Made by a program: the position numbers and the translations under genes
DNA from: Flavobacterium sp.
GTDB lineage: Bacteria > Bacteroidota > Bacteroidia > Flavobacteriales > Flavobacteriaceae
Length of the DNA: 5,133 nt
Assembly (NCBI GenBank): GCA_017989775.1
Contig: JAGNPF010000139.1
Location: 1-5,133, forward strand
Reading direction: 5' to 3'
In this document: in pieces, positions 1 through 4,883 of the stretch
How the letters are laid out: every line of letters begins with the position of its first letter
Numbering within the stretch: position 1 is the stretch's first letter
Notes under the pieces: model-generated
Told to the model about the DNA's origin: nothing
The model's database searches: none
What the model saw: the letters and a program-made list of their open reading frames with translations, nothing else

Positions 1-1
1 C

Positions 2-247
2 AGAAAACCATTCGTGATGAGAAGCATCAAATTAGGCATGATTGGCGCCGGTTTGGCTATCATTGCCCTCATTGGGGTTTTGATTTACATTGAAACCAAT
101 TTCCCTGGTTTGGGAATTCTTGAGAACAAATTGCTTGTTGCATTGGTTCTGTTGTTGGTTTTTGGGGCCGGAGTCTTGATTACCTGGATAGGCACTTATT
201 TTGCAACCCAACGCTTTTTGAACTTAAGAACAGACGATTTATATTAA
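2..247 (+). CDS. ftsX: Cell division protein FtsX, C-terminal part (5' end outside window)
   Basis: This is the last 81 residues of an FtsX-type protein, the membrane subunit of the FtsE-FtsX ABC-type complex that couples septal cell-wall hydrolysis to division in the inner membrane. The reading frame is open to the left edge (it begins R-K-P-F-V-M-R-S), so the GTG at 14 is an internal valine and not a start. Two hydrophobic segments are visible: one from GMIGAGLAI to LIYI, and one from LLVALVLLL to WIGTYFA. They match the last two membrane helices of the FtsX/permease domain, separated by a short loop containing FPGLGI. The tail RFLNLRTDDLY is the usual ending of flavobacterial FtsX as I recall it. 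It is followed by DUF3098 and uppP, the gene order I expect in Flavobacteriaceae. The identity is inferred from this short tail and the context; the diagnostic periplasmic domain is not in the window. Confidence 0.85.
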   Translation, partial: RKPFVMRSIKLGMIGAGLAIIALIGVLIYIETNFPGLGILENKLLVALVLLLVFGAGVLITWIGTYFATQRFLNLRTDDLY

Positions 248-264
248 ATTAATAAAACACACAG

Positions 265-296
265 GAATGAGATTGCTTCGTTCCTCGCAATGACAA
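265..296. repeat. Dispersed-type intergenic repeat with short inverted arms
   Basis: The ftsX-DUF3098 spacer carries a GC-richer block of about 30 bp inside AT-rich DNA. Its core has arms ATTGC (272-276) and GCAAT (287-291) around a 10-base centre rich in TTCG/CCTC. It lies immediately before the start codon at 298 and so forms the translation leader of the DUF3098 gene. I recall very similar elements (ATTGC...GCAATGAC) scattered between genes in many bacterial genomes, including Bacteroidota. That is memory, not a search, and only one copy is present in this window. Confidence 0.5.
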
Positions 297-297
297 C

Positions 298-537
298 ATG
301 AAAAAAGAAGAACAAAAACACGAATTCCTTTTTGAAAAAGTAAACTATAAAATTCTGCTTGTTGGAATTGCCGTCATAGCACTTGGATTTATATTGATGT
401 CAGGTGGCGGAAGCGACGACCCCAATGTGTTCAATGAAGAAATTTTTAATTTCAGAAGAATCCGCTTGGCTCCGACAACCGTTTTGATTGGTTTTGGAAT
501 CACTGTTTATGCCATTTTGAAAAACCCCAAAAAATAG
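298..537 (+). CDS. DUF3098 family small membrane protein
   Basis: A 79-residue protein of the DUF3098 family, which is found in Bacteroidota and has no known function. Residues 1-15 are charged and probably cytoplasmic (KKEEQKHEFLFEK). A first membrane helix spans roughly residues 17-35 (YKILLVGIAVIALGFILMS). A polar loop follows with the family-like SGGGSDDPNVFNEEIF and FRRIRLAP, and a second helix covers about residues 58-74. The short basic tail ends KNPKK, so both ends are predicted on the same side of the membrane. The ATG at 298 is the first start after an in-frame TGA at 268-270. The gene lies 50 bp after ftsX and 116 bp before uppP, so it is probably co-transcribed with both. Its constant place next to ftsX suggests an envelope or division link, but that is inference from context only. 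Confidence 0.85.
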   Translation: MKKEEQKHEFLFEKVNYKILLVGIAVIALGFILMSGGGSDDPNVFNEEIFNFRRIRLAPTTVLIGFGITVYAILKNPKK

Positions 538-546
538 TTTGCAGTG

Positions 547-565
547 TTCAGAATTCAGAATTCAG
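547..565. repeat. Short tandem repeat TTCAGAA (about 2.7 copies)
   Basis: The spacer between the DUF3098 gene and uppP contains TTCAGAA in tandem with a 7-bp period. Further on come two TCTAAA units (625-630, 632-637) and two GCAATC units (621-626, 641-646), so most of the 116-bp spacer is quasi-repetitive. No promoter or terminator was recognised in it, which fits read-through from ftsX. Such low-complexity spacers are common in Flavobacterium genomes as I recall them. Confidence 0.6.
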
Positions 566-653
566 CTACCAACAACTGAAACTAAAAATACACTCTCTAG
601 CCATCGGACGAAAAGGCAAAGCAATCTAAAGTCTAAATCTGCAATCCAATAAA

Positions 654-1478
654 ATGAATACATTTCAAGCAATCATTATTGCCATTATTGAGGGATTAAC
701 GGAATACCTTCCCATTTCTTCCACTGCCCACATGATTTTCACGAGTTCCTATTTTGGAATCCAGGAAGATGATTTCGTGAAACTTTTTCAAGTATCAATC
801 CAGTTTGGCGCCATTTTGGCCGTTGTTGTTTTGTATTGGAAGAAATTTTTGGCTTTCCCAACCCTGAAAATTGGAATGAATTTTTATACCAAACTGGCTT
901 TTGCCGTAATTCCGGCCTTGGTCTTGGGAAAACTGTTCGATGACAAAATAGAAGCCGTTTTGGGAGACCCAATCCCTATTGCAATAGTGCTGATTTTGGG
1001 CGGAGTGATCCTGCTTTTTGTTGACCAACATTTCAAGGACAAAACCACCATCGTCAATGAAGAAGACATTACGGTTAAAAAAGCGGTAACGATTGGTTTT
1101 TGGCAATGTTTGGCCATGATGCCCGGAACAAGTAGGTCGGCGGCTTCCATCATTGGAGGAATGCAACAAGGATTGTCACGCAATACGGCGGCTGAATTTT
1201 CGTTTTTTCTGGCTGTTCCCACAATGCTCGCAGTCACCTGCTACTCGGTCTTCCTGAAAACCTACGAAACGTCGCAAATGAAGGGCTACGAACTGATTTT
1301 AAAATCAAACGACAATATCATGATGTTTTTGATTGGAAATGTAGTGGCTTTTGTGGTGGCCATTTTGGCCATCAAATTTTTCATTGGAATCATCAATAAA
1401 TTTGGTTTCAAGCCTTGGGGATGGTATCGAATTATTATGGGTACGTTCTTGTTGATTTATTTTTCATACTTAAAATAA
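654..1478 (+). CDS. uppP: Undecaprenyl-diphosphate phosphatase (UppP/BacA family)
   Basis: A 274-residue integral membrane enzyme that removes one phosphate from undecaprenyl pyrophosphate. This regenerates the lipid carrier used for peptidoglycan and surface polysaccharide synthesis, and the family can confer bacitracin resistance when overproduced. Both family signatures are present. The first is EGLTEYLPISSTAH at residues 13-26, with the paired glutamates E13 and E17, the serines and H26. The second is PGTSRSA at residues 157-163, with the catalytically important R161. The rest is a series of hydrophobic helices (for example 48-62, 81-93, 106-124, 181-200, 223-250, 257-272), and the length is normal for the family. 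The ATG at 654 follows an A-rich leader (CCAATAAA) with no Shine-Dalgarno site, and the N-terminus aligns with the usual family start. It sits 6 bp before truB, so the two are almost certainly co-transcribed. Confidence 0.96.
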   Translation: MNTFQAIIIAIIEGLTEYLPISSTAHMIFTSSYFGIQEDDFVKLFQVSIQFGAILAVVVLYWKKFLAFPTLKIGMNFYTKLAFAVIPALVLGKLFDDKIEAVLGDPIPIAIVLILGGVILLFVDQHFKDKTTIVNEEDITVKKAVTIGFWQCLAMMPGTSRSAASIIGGMQQGLSRNTAAEFSFFLAVPTMLAVTCYSVFLKTYETSQMKGYELILKSNDNIMMFLIGNVVAFVVAILAIKFFIGIINKFGFKPWGWYRIIMGTFLLIYFSYLK

Positions 1479-1484
1479 TTTGCA

Positions 1485-2180
1485 TTGAAAACTGTCGAAG
1501 ATTTTTTGAACGGACAAATCATCCTGATTGACAAACCATTGCATTGGACATCGTTTCAGGCGGTCAACAAATTGAAATACACCCTAATCAACAAAGTGGG
1601 TCTCCCCAAGAAATTCAAGATTGGACACGCAGGAACATTAGATCCATTGGCAAGCGGTTTATTGCTGGTTTGCACCGGTAAGTTTACCAAAAGAATCTCC
1701 GAACTTCAAGGACAAGCCAAAGAATACACGGGAACTTTTTACATTGGCGCCACCACGCCTTCCTACGATTTGGAAACCGAAATAGACCAAACTTTCGATA
1801 TTTCGCATATAGACGAAGCCCTGATTCACGAAACCGTGAAACAATTTTTGGGAGAAATTGACCAAAAACCGCCCATCTTTTCAGCCATAAAAAAAGATGG
1901 CGTTCGCTTGTACGAACACGCACGCGCTGGAGAAACCGTGGAAATCGCCAGCCGAAAAACAACCGTGCACGAATTTGAAATCACCCGAATTGCACTTCCC
2001 GAAATTGATTTCAGGGTAGTTTGCAGCAAGGGAACCTACATTCGCTCCTTGGCTCATGATTACGGCAAAGCGATGAACTCCGGCTCACATTTGACTGTTT
2101 TGCGGAGAACAAAAATTGGGAATTACAACGTGAATGATGGTGTGGACGTGACTTTGTTTGAACAAAGCCTGACCCTGTAA
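1485..2180 (+). CDS. truB: tRNA pseudouridine(55) synthase TruB, TTG start, no PUA domain
   Basis: A 231-residue cytoplasmic enzyme that isomerises U55 in the T-loop of tRNAs to pseudouridine. The catalytic motif GHAGTLDPLASGLL is at residues 47-60 with the nucleophile D53. The conserved tyrosine of the KEYTGTF strand is Y81, PPIFSAIKKDG follows at 129-139, and the CSKGTYIRSLAHD strand-helix is at 180-192. SHLTVLRRTKIG is at 201-212. The protein stops soon after that, so it lacks the C-terminal PUA-like domain of the roughly 310-residue Escherichia coli enzyme; the short form is usual in Bacteroidota. The start must be a rare codon. In this frame the uppP stop TAA is only three codons upstream (TAA TTT GCA TTG) and no ATG occurs before residue 197. 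TTG at 1485 gives the family-like N-terminus MKTVEDFLNGQIILIDKP. The tight spacing and shared frame suggest translational coupling to uppP. Confidence 0.95.
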   Translation: MKTVEDFLNGQIILIDKPLHWTSFQAVNKLKYTLINKVGLPKKFKIGHAGTLDPLASGLLLVCTGKFTKRISELQGQAKEYTGTFYIGATTPSYDLETEIDQTFDISHIDEALIHETVKQFLGEIDQKPPIFSAIKKDGVRLYEHARAGETVEIASRKTTVHEFEITRIALPEIDFRVVCSKGTYIRSLAHDYGKAMNSGSHLTVLRRTKIGNYNVNDGVDVTLFEQSLTL

Positions 2181-2187
2181 AAAAACT

Positions 2188-2223
2188 AAAACACATAACA
2201 AATTTCCATTTGCAATGTGTTTT
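2188..2223. terminator. Hairpin terminator after truB, also suited to minus-strand transcripts
   Basis: A long hairpin: outer arms AAAACACAT (2188-2196) and ATGTGTTTT (2215-2223), a 2x2 internal loop, inner arms CAAAT (2199-2203) and ATTTG (2208-2212), and loop TTCC. It begins 7 bases after the truB stop and would end the ftsX-truB transcript, although only the TTTT of the stem follows on the plus strand. Read on the minus strand, the stem is followed by AG and seven T (2185-2179), which overlap the truB stop codon. It therefore looks better as a terminator for leftward transcripts from the adjacent gap. Confidence 0.5.
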
Positions 2224-2294
2224 GTTGACTGGTAAAAAAATTAAAGTATTTTTATTTCATACGCTACTTGTTTAGATGATAAAGAGGCATTGAA

Positions 2295-2372
2295 CTAATA
2301 ATGAGACGTGCTTTTACCTCCAAACAAAACAGTTGAAATGTAATCGTAAAACCTTTCAAATAGATTTTTCAT
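2295..2372 (-). CDS. Candidate small protein, 25 residues, amphipathic helix
   Basis: A short minus-strand ORF running from an ATG at 2372 to a TAG at 2295-2297. It begins MKNLFERFYDY, continues ISTVLF and ends GGKSTSHY. Residues 4, 5, 8, 9, 12, 15 and 16 (L, F, F, Y, I, V, L) are hydrophobic at i, i+3, i+4 spacing, as in a membrane-binding amphipathic helix, and a Gly-Gly hinge plus a polar tail follow. The ATG is preceded by an A-rich leader (AAAAAAACAACGCC) like those of the other genes here, and an in-frame TAA 15 bases upstream means it cannot be longer. A promoter-like site lies about 180 bp upstream (2555-2583) and a hairpin with a T7 tail lies downstream (2223-2179). I do not recognise a family. 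A short membrane-active peptide, toxin-like or regulatory, is possible, but so is a chance ORF. Confidence 0.35.
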   Translation of the reverse strand: MKNLFERFYDYISTVLFGGKSTSHY

Positions 2373-2554
2373 GGCGTTGTTTTTTTAAGTTGTTAAACAA
2401 TTAAACACCCATAAAAAAGTAAATTTCAAAGAATTATAATAGATTTGGTTGAGGTCACTAATTTACAATTTATTTCAATAAAAAAAAATTAACACCGATA
2501 TTTTAACAAAAAAAGCTGAAACTCTCTTTTTCCTTTCAAAAAAAACCGTCATAA

Positions 2555-2583
2555 CAAAAATACTTGATAAATTTTAACTCCAA
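2555..2583 (-). promoter_or_regulatory. Bacteroidota-type promoter facing left into the gap
   Basis: On the minus strand, TTG (2583-2581) and TATTTTTG (2562-2555) are separated by 18 bp. This matches the primary-sigma form of Bacteroidota (TTG/TTTG, 17-23 bp, TAnnTTTG). The start site would be near 2548. It lies downstream of the thioredoxin-gene terminator and reads toward the 25-codon ORF, so its product would be a separate transcript of up to about 370 nt ending at the truB-side hairpin. In AT-rich DNA such matches also arise by chance. Confidence 0.4.
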
Positions 2584-2599
2584 TTATTCCTAAAAGAAC

Positions 2600-2623
2600 A
2601 AAAAAGCCACCTTGACCAAGGCA
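2600..2623 (-). terminator. Rho-independent terminator of the thioredoxin-fold gene
   Basis: Read leftward from the gene, the RNA contains CCTT (2621-2618), loop GGTC and AAGG (2613-2610), followed by TGGC and six T (2605-2600). GCC (2622-2620) can instead pair with GGC (2608-2606). The hairpin lies about 50 bases after the stop codon at 2672, the usual position. The T run on the minus strand gives the direction. Confidence 0.6.
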
Positions 2624-2671
2624 CAATTTGCAATACTTTGCCACAAGATATCCTGTCTAAATGCCCTGAAT

Positions 2672-3295
2672 TTATTCCTCTTGCTGATTTTGCAGGTCCC
2701 AATCCAGCATCAAAACCACCAATTCATCCTGGACAGAAATTCCCTTGTCGTGCAAATACCACATTTGCAATTCATTTTTTGCCGCTTCACCCTCAATGTT
2801 GTGTTTTTGTTTCTGGATTTCCAAAAATTCACTTGCTCCCTTGGGTCTTGGCCCCCAGCTTCCAAAAATTGTTCCGGATTCTTTATTGACAACTATCAGT
2901 TTCGGAATGGATCTTGTCCCGTTGGTCATGAACAAATCCATCAAATCTTCATTTTCTTCGGGCAAGACAATTTTGAGGTCGATTTTGCCGGATTCATGCG
3001 CCATTTTATTTAAAATTGGCACTATCTGCGCACTATCGGCACACCAGCCTTCAGCAAGAACCAACCAGATATACCTTTTCTGCAAAGACTTCAATTTCTC
3101 GATGTTCTCTTCGGTGATTTGAATCGTCTTATCCAACAAGTTCATTCGGGTGACATTCAAATTGGAATAAAGAACCAGATTCTCGGATTGATTGTTTCCG
3201 GTTGTTTTTCCTTCGAGCAACAAATCAGAAACCAACTTTCTGAACTCATGATAATCATGACTTTTGAACAATGCTTTGGCTACAGCGGTTTTCAT
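2672..3295 (-). CDS. Thioredoxin-family protein with a single-cysteine WCxxS active site
   Basis: A 207-residue protein without a signal peptide, so probably cytoplasmic. Residues 1-70 form a charged, largely helical N-terminal region containing TRMNLLDKTI and TEENIEKLKSL. The thioredoxin fold starts at about 75 with the strand YIWLVLAEGWC. The active-site motif is CADS (85-88) in GWCADSAQIVP, so only the first cysteine of the classical CxxC is present. The cis-proline loop is TRSIPKLIVV with P131, and GSWGPRPKGA follows at 146-154. This matches the Bacteroidota thioredoxin-like group that normally carries WCGDAAQ, so absence of the second cysteine is a family trait and not damage. A dithiol oxidoreductase mechanism is unlikely; a monothiol or binding role is inferred. 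The ATG at 3295 lies just downstream of its promoter, and an upstream ATG 10 bases earlier is out of frame. The gene is divergent from pyrH and appears monocistronic. Confidence 0.88.
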   Translation of the reverse strand: MKTAVAKALFKSHDYHEFRKLVSDLLLEGKTTGNNQSENLVLYSNLNVTRMNLLDKTIQITEENIEKLKSLQKRYIWLVLAEGWCADSAQIVPILNKMAHESGKIDLKIVLPEENEDLMDLFMTNGTRSIPKLIVVNKESGTIFGSWGPRPKGASEFLEIQKQKHNIEGEAAKNELQMWYLHDKGISVQDELVVLMLDWDLQNQQEE

Positions 3296-3315
3296 AATTT
3301 TTCATTTATTTCACA

Positions 3316-3349
3316 CAAATTTACTGCTTTAAAAAAGAAAATTAAGCAA
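3316..3349 (-). promoter_or_regulatory. Promoter of the thioredoxin-fold gene
   Basis: On the minus strand, TTG (3349-3347) is followed after 23 bp by TAAATTTG (3323-3316), an exact TAnnTTTG match with spacing at the upper limit of the Bacteroidota range. Transcription would start near 3310, leaving a leader of about 15 bases (GAAATAAATG...) with no Shine-Dalgarno site before the ATG at 3295. Confidence 0.55.
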
Positions 3350-3427
3350 CATTTGTCACATTCCGATGGGAATTTTTTACAAAAAAAACTTCGAACAAAA
3401 TCAAATCGTATTTTTTAAAAAACATTA

Positions 3428-3456
3428 TTTCAAAAAACAGAATATGACTATATTTG
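3428..3456 (+). promoter_or_regulatory. Promoter of pyrH-frr
   Basis: TATATTTG (3449-3456) is an exact TAnnTTTG element. An imperfect upstream box TTTC (3428-3431) lies 17 bp before it. The start site would be near 3462, giving a leader of under 20 bases that is almost only A and C (ACTAAAACAAAACA) before the pyrH ATG. A 12-bp A/T palindrome (T6A6, 3411-3422) directly upstream could act as a bent or UP-like element; that is inference. Confidence 0.6.
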
Positions 3457-3479
3457 CACAACTCAACTAAAACAAAACA

Positions 3480-4187
3480 ATGAAGTACAAAAGAATTCTT
3501 CTAAAATTAAGTGGCGAAGCGTTAATGGGAGACAAACAGTATGGTATTGATCCTGTAAGGCTATCCGAATACGCCACCGAAATAAAAAAAGTACATGACA
3601 AAGGAGTAGAAATAGCCATCGTGATAGGTGGAGGAAATATTTTCAGGGGTGTAGCTGGAGCCAGTAGCGGTATGGATCGCGTTCAAGGTGATTACATGGG
3701 GATGTTGGCCACGGTCATCAACGGAATGGCGTTGCAAGGAGCACTTGAAGACAAGGGAATGAAAACCCGCTTGCAAACTGCATTGAAAATGGAATCCATT
3801 GCCGAACCTTACATCAAAAGAAGAGCCGATCGCCACCTTGAAAAAGGACGAATCGTTATCTTTGGAGCGGGAACCGGAAATCCTTATTTCACGACCGATA
3901 CTGCTGCCGTTTTGCGTGGAGTGGAAATAAATGCCGACGTAATCCTGAAAGGAACCCGTGTTGACGGAGTTTATACTGCCGATCCAGAAAAAGATGCCTC
4001 TGCAACAAAATTCAACTATATTTCATTTGAAGATGTATTGAAAAAAGGACTGAACGTCATGGATACCACGGCATTTACCTTGAGCCAAGAAAACAAACTT
4101 CCCATCGTGATTTTTGACATGAACAAAGAAGGCAATTTGTTGAAAATTTGCGAAGGAGAAAACGTAGGAACAGAAGTAAATATATAG
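3480..4187 (+). CDS. pyrH: UMP kinase (uridylate kinase)
   Basis: A 235-residue cytoplasmic enzyme of the amino-acid kinase fold that phosphorylates UMP to UDP with ATP. It is the step that feeds all pyrimidine nucleotides after de novo UMP synthesis. The motifs appear in order: KLSGEAL at 9-15 (phosphate-binding K9), the glycine-rich IGGGNIFRG at 49-57, [20 protein letters not shown] at 66-85 (UMP-site region), [16 protein letters not shown] at 128-143, and [13 protein letters not shown] at 157-169 near the ATP site. The length is normal for bacterial PyrH, which works as a hexamer and is usually controlled by GTP and UTP. The ATG at 3480 starts exactly at the conserved N-terminus [15 protein letters not shown] and follows an A-rich leader. 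frr follows after 70 bp with no terminator between, so the two form one operon. Confidence 0.97.
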   Translation: MKYKRILLKLSGEALMGDKQYGIDPVRLSEYATEIKKVHDKGVEIAIVIGGGNIFRGVAGASSGMDRVQGDYMGMLATVINGMALQGALEDKGMKTRLQTALKMESIAEPYIKRRADRHLEKGRIVIFGAGTGNPYFTTDTAAVLRGVEINADVILKGTRVDGVYTADPEKDASATKFNYISFEDVLKKGLNVMDTTAFTLSQENKLPIVIFDMNKEGNLLKICEGENVGTEVNI

Positions 4188-4200
4188 TTTAGGATTCAGG

Positions 4201-4248
4201 GTTTGTTGTTTACAGTTAACCACAAACCATGAACGACAAACAACAAAC
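4201..4248. repeat. Inverted repeat in the pyrH-frr spacer, just before frr
   Basis: Perfect 11-base arms GTTTGTTGTTT (4201-4211) and AAACAACAAAC (4238-4248) flank a 26-base loop. In RNA they could pair, though the stem is weak with only three G-C pairs. There is no T tail, so it is unlikely to be a terminator. The right arm ends 9 bases before the frr ATG, where it could affect translation initiation. Part of the symmetry may simply reflect the low-complexity CAAACAACAAAC spacer. Confidence 0.5.
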
Positions 4249-4257
4249 AACAAAGTT

Positions 4258-4821
4258 ATGACCGAAGAAATAGAATTTATTTTAGACAGCACACAAGAAT
4301 CTATGGCGGGTTCCATTGCCCATTTAGAAAAATCATTCTTGAACATCCGTGCTGGAAAAGCATCCCCAGCCATGTTGGGAAGTGTTTTTGTGGATTATTA
4401 CGGATCGGCAACCCCTCTTTCGCAAGTATCAAAGATTAGCGTTCCAGATGCCAGAACCATTACCTTGCAACCTTTCGAAAAAAACATGTTGCACGCCATC
4501 GAAAAAGCAATCATGATTGCCAATCTAGGCTTCAACCCAATGAACAACGGAGACGTAATCATCATCAGCGTGCCACCTTTGACCGAAGACCGAAGAAAAG
4601 AATTGGCCAAACAAGCCAAGGCAGAAGCGGAAGATGCCAAAATCGGAATCAGAAATGCCCGTAAAGACGCCAACACCGAAATCAAGAAATTGGAAAAAGA
4701 AGGAACATCCGAAGACATTTGCAAAAGTGCCGAAGAAGAAGTCCAAAATTTAACCAACAGTTTCATCAAAAAAATTGACGAGCACCTTGCCATCAAGGAA
4801 GCCGAAATCATGAAGGTGTAA
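4258..4821 (+). CDS. frr: Ribosome recycling factor
   Basis: A 187-residue cytoplasmic protein that, with EF-G, splits the post-termination ribosome so that its subunits can be reused. Its length is typical (about 185). The three-helix-bundle domain is formed by the N-terminal and C-terminal helices, and the small beta domain lies at about 31-105. Family signatures are RAGKASPAML at 31-40, VDYYGSATPLSQV at 45-57, PDARTITLQPFEK at 63-75, PPLTEDRRKELAK at 106-118 and IRNARKDAN at 131-139. R132 corresponds to the essential arginine of the Escherichia coli protein, and the end KKIDEHLAIKEAEIMKV is also typical. The ATG at 4258 gives the expected N-terminus; the leader is A/C-rich without a Shine-Dalgarno site. 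A 10-codon ORF (4229-4261) ends across this start codon. It is co-transcribed with pyrH and closed by a strong terminator. Confidence 0.97.
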   Translation: MTEEIEFILDSTQESMAGSIAHLEKSFLNIRAGKASPAMLGSVFVDYYGSATPLSQVSKISVPDARTITLQPFEKNMLHAIEKAIMIANLGFNPMNNGDVIIISVPPLTEDRRKELAKQAKAEAEDAKIGIRNARKDANTEIKKLEKEGTSEDICKSAEEEVQNLTNSFIKKIDEHLAIKEAEIMKV

Positions 4822-4844
4822 ACTTTGCCCTCAATTAAAATCAC

Positions 4845-4874
4845 AAAAAAATCCGCTTCTCGCGGATTTTTTTT
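4845..4874. terminator. Strong bidirectional rho-independent terminator
   Basis: Stem ATCCGC (4851-4856) and GCGGAT (4862-4867) around loop TTCTC, flanked by seven A on the left (4845-4851) and eight T on the right (4867-4874). It serves pyrH-frr on the plus strand, 23 bases after the frr stop. By symmetry it also serves the convergent minus-strand gene that ends at 4884. Confidence 0.9.
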
Positions 4875-4883
4875 GTATCTGAA

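Larger units (their letters stand above)
2224..2599. other. AT-rich gap between the truB and thioredoxin-gene terminators
   Basis: About 375 bp with no large ORF, rich in A and T runs such as A8-A9 and T7. The plus strand offers only ORFs of up to 11 codons. The minus strand holds a promoter-like site (2555-2583) and a 25-codon ORF (2295-2372), both listed separately. Otherwise I see no recognisable RNA family, repeat array or mobile-element end. It is bounded by two terminator-like hairpins, so any transcript started inside it would be independent of the neighbouring genes. Confidence 0.6.

Noticed and set aside
14..247. A complete 77-residue ORF starting at GTG 14
   Set aside because: The frame is open back to the window edge and the residues before 14 fit the FtsX C-terminal region, so this is a truncated ftsX and not a small gene.
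795..1237. Minus-strand ORFs of about 117-124 codons opposite uppP
   Set aside because: Overlapping frames antisense to a fully motif-supported gene, with no conserved-looking sequence.
2277..2337. Short plus-strand ORFs in the gap (MIKRH; an 11-codon ORF starting at 2301)
   Set aside because: Very short and opposite the better 25-codon minus-strand candidate, with no leader or promoter signal.
2440..2447. Plus-strand TAGATTTG, an exact TAnnTTTG match in the gap
   Set aside because: No TTG lies 17-23 bp upstream (2413-2422 is A-rich), and no ORF or RNA-like structure follows before the antisense thioredoxin gene. Probably chance in AT-rich DNA.
2612..3013. Plus-strand ORFs (up to 133 codons) opposite the thioredoxin-fold gene
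   Set aside because: They are antisense shadows of a well-supported minus-strand gene, with no family resemblance and no promoter.
3411..3422. T6A6 palindrome upstream of pyrH as a terminator or operator
   Set aside because: A pure A/T 12-mer without a loop is not a terminator hairpin. At most it is a bent or UP-like promoter element.
4398..4844. Minus-strand 148-codon ORF across frr
   Set aside because: It lies wholly opposite the well-conserved frr coding frame, and its long Leu/Ser/Phe-rich composition is typical of an antisense shadow.
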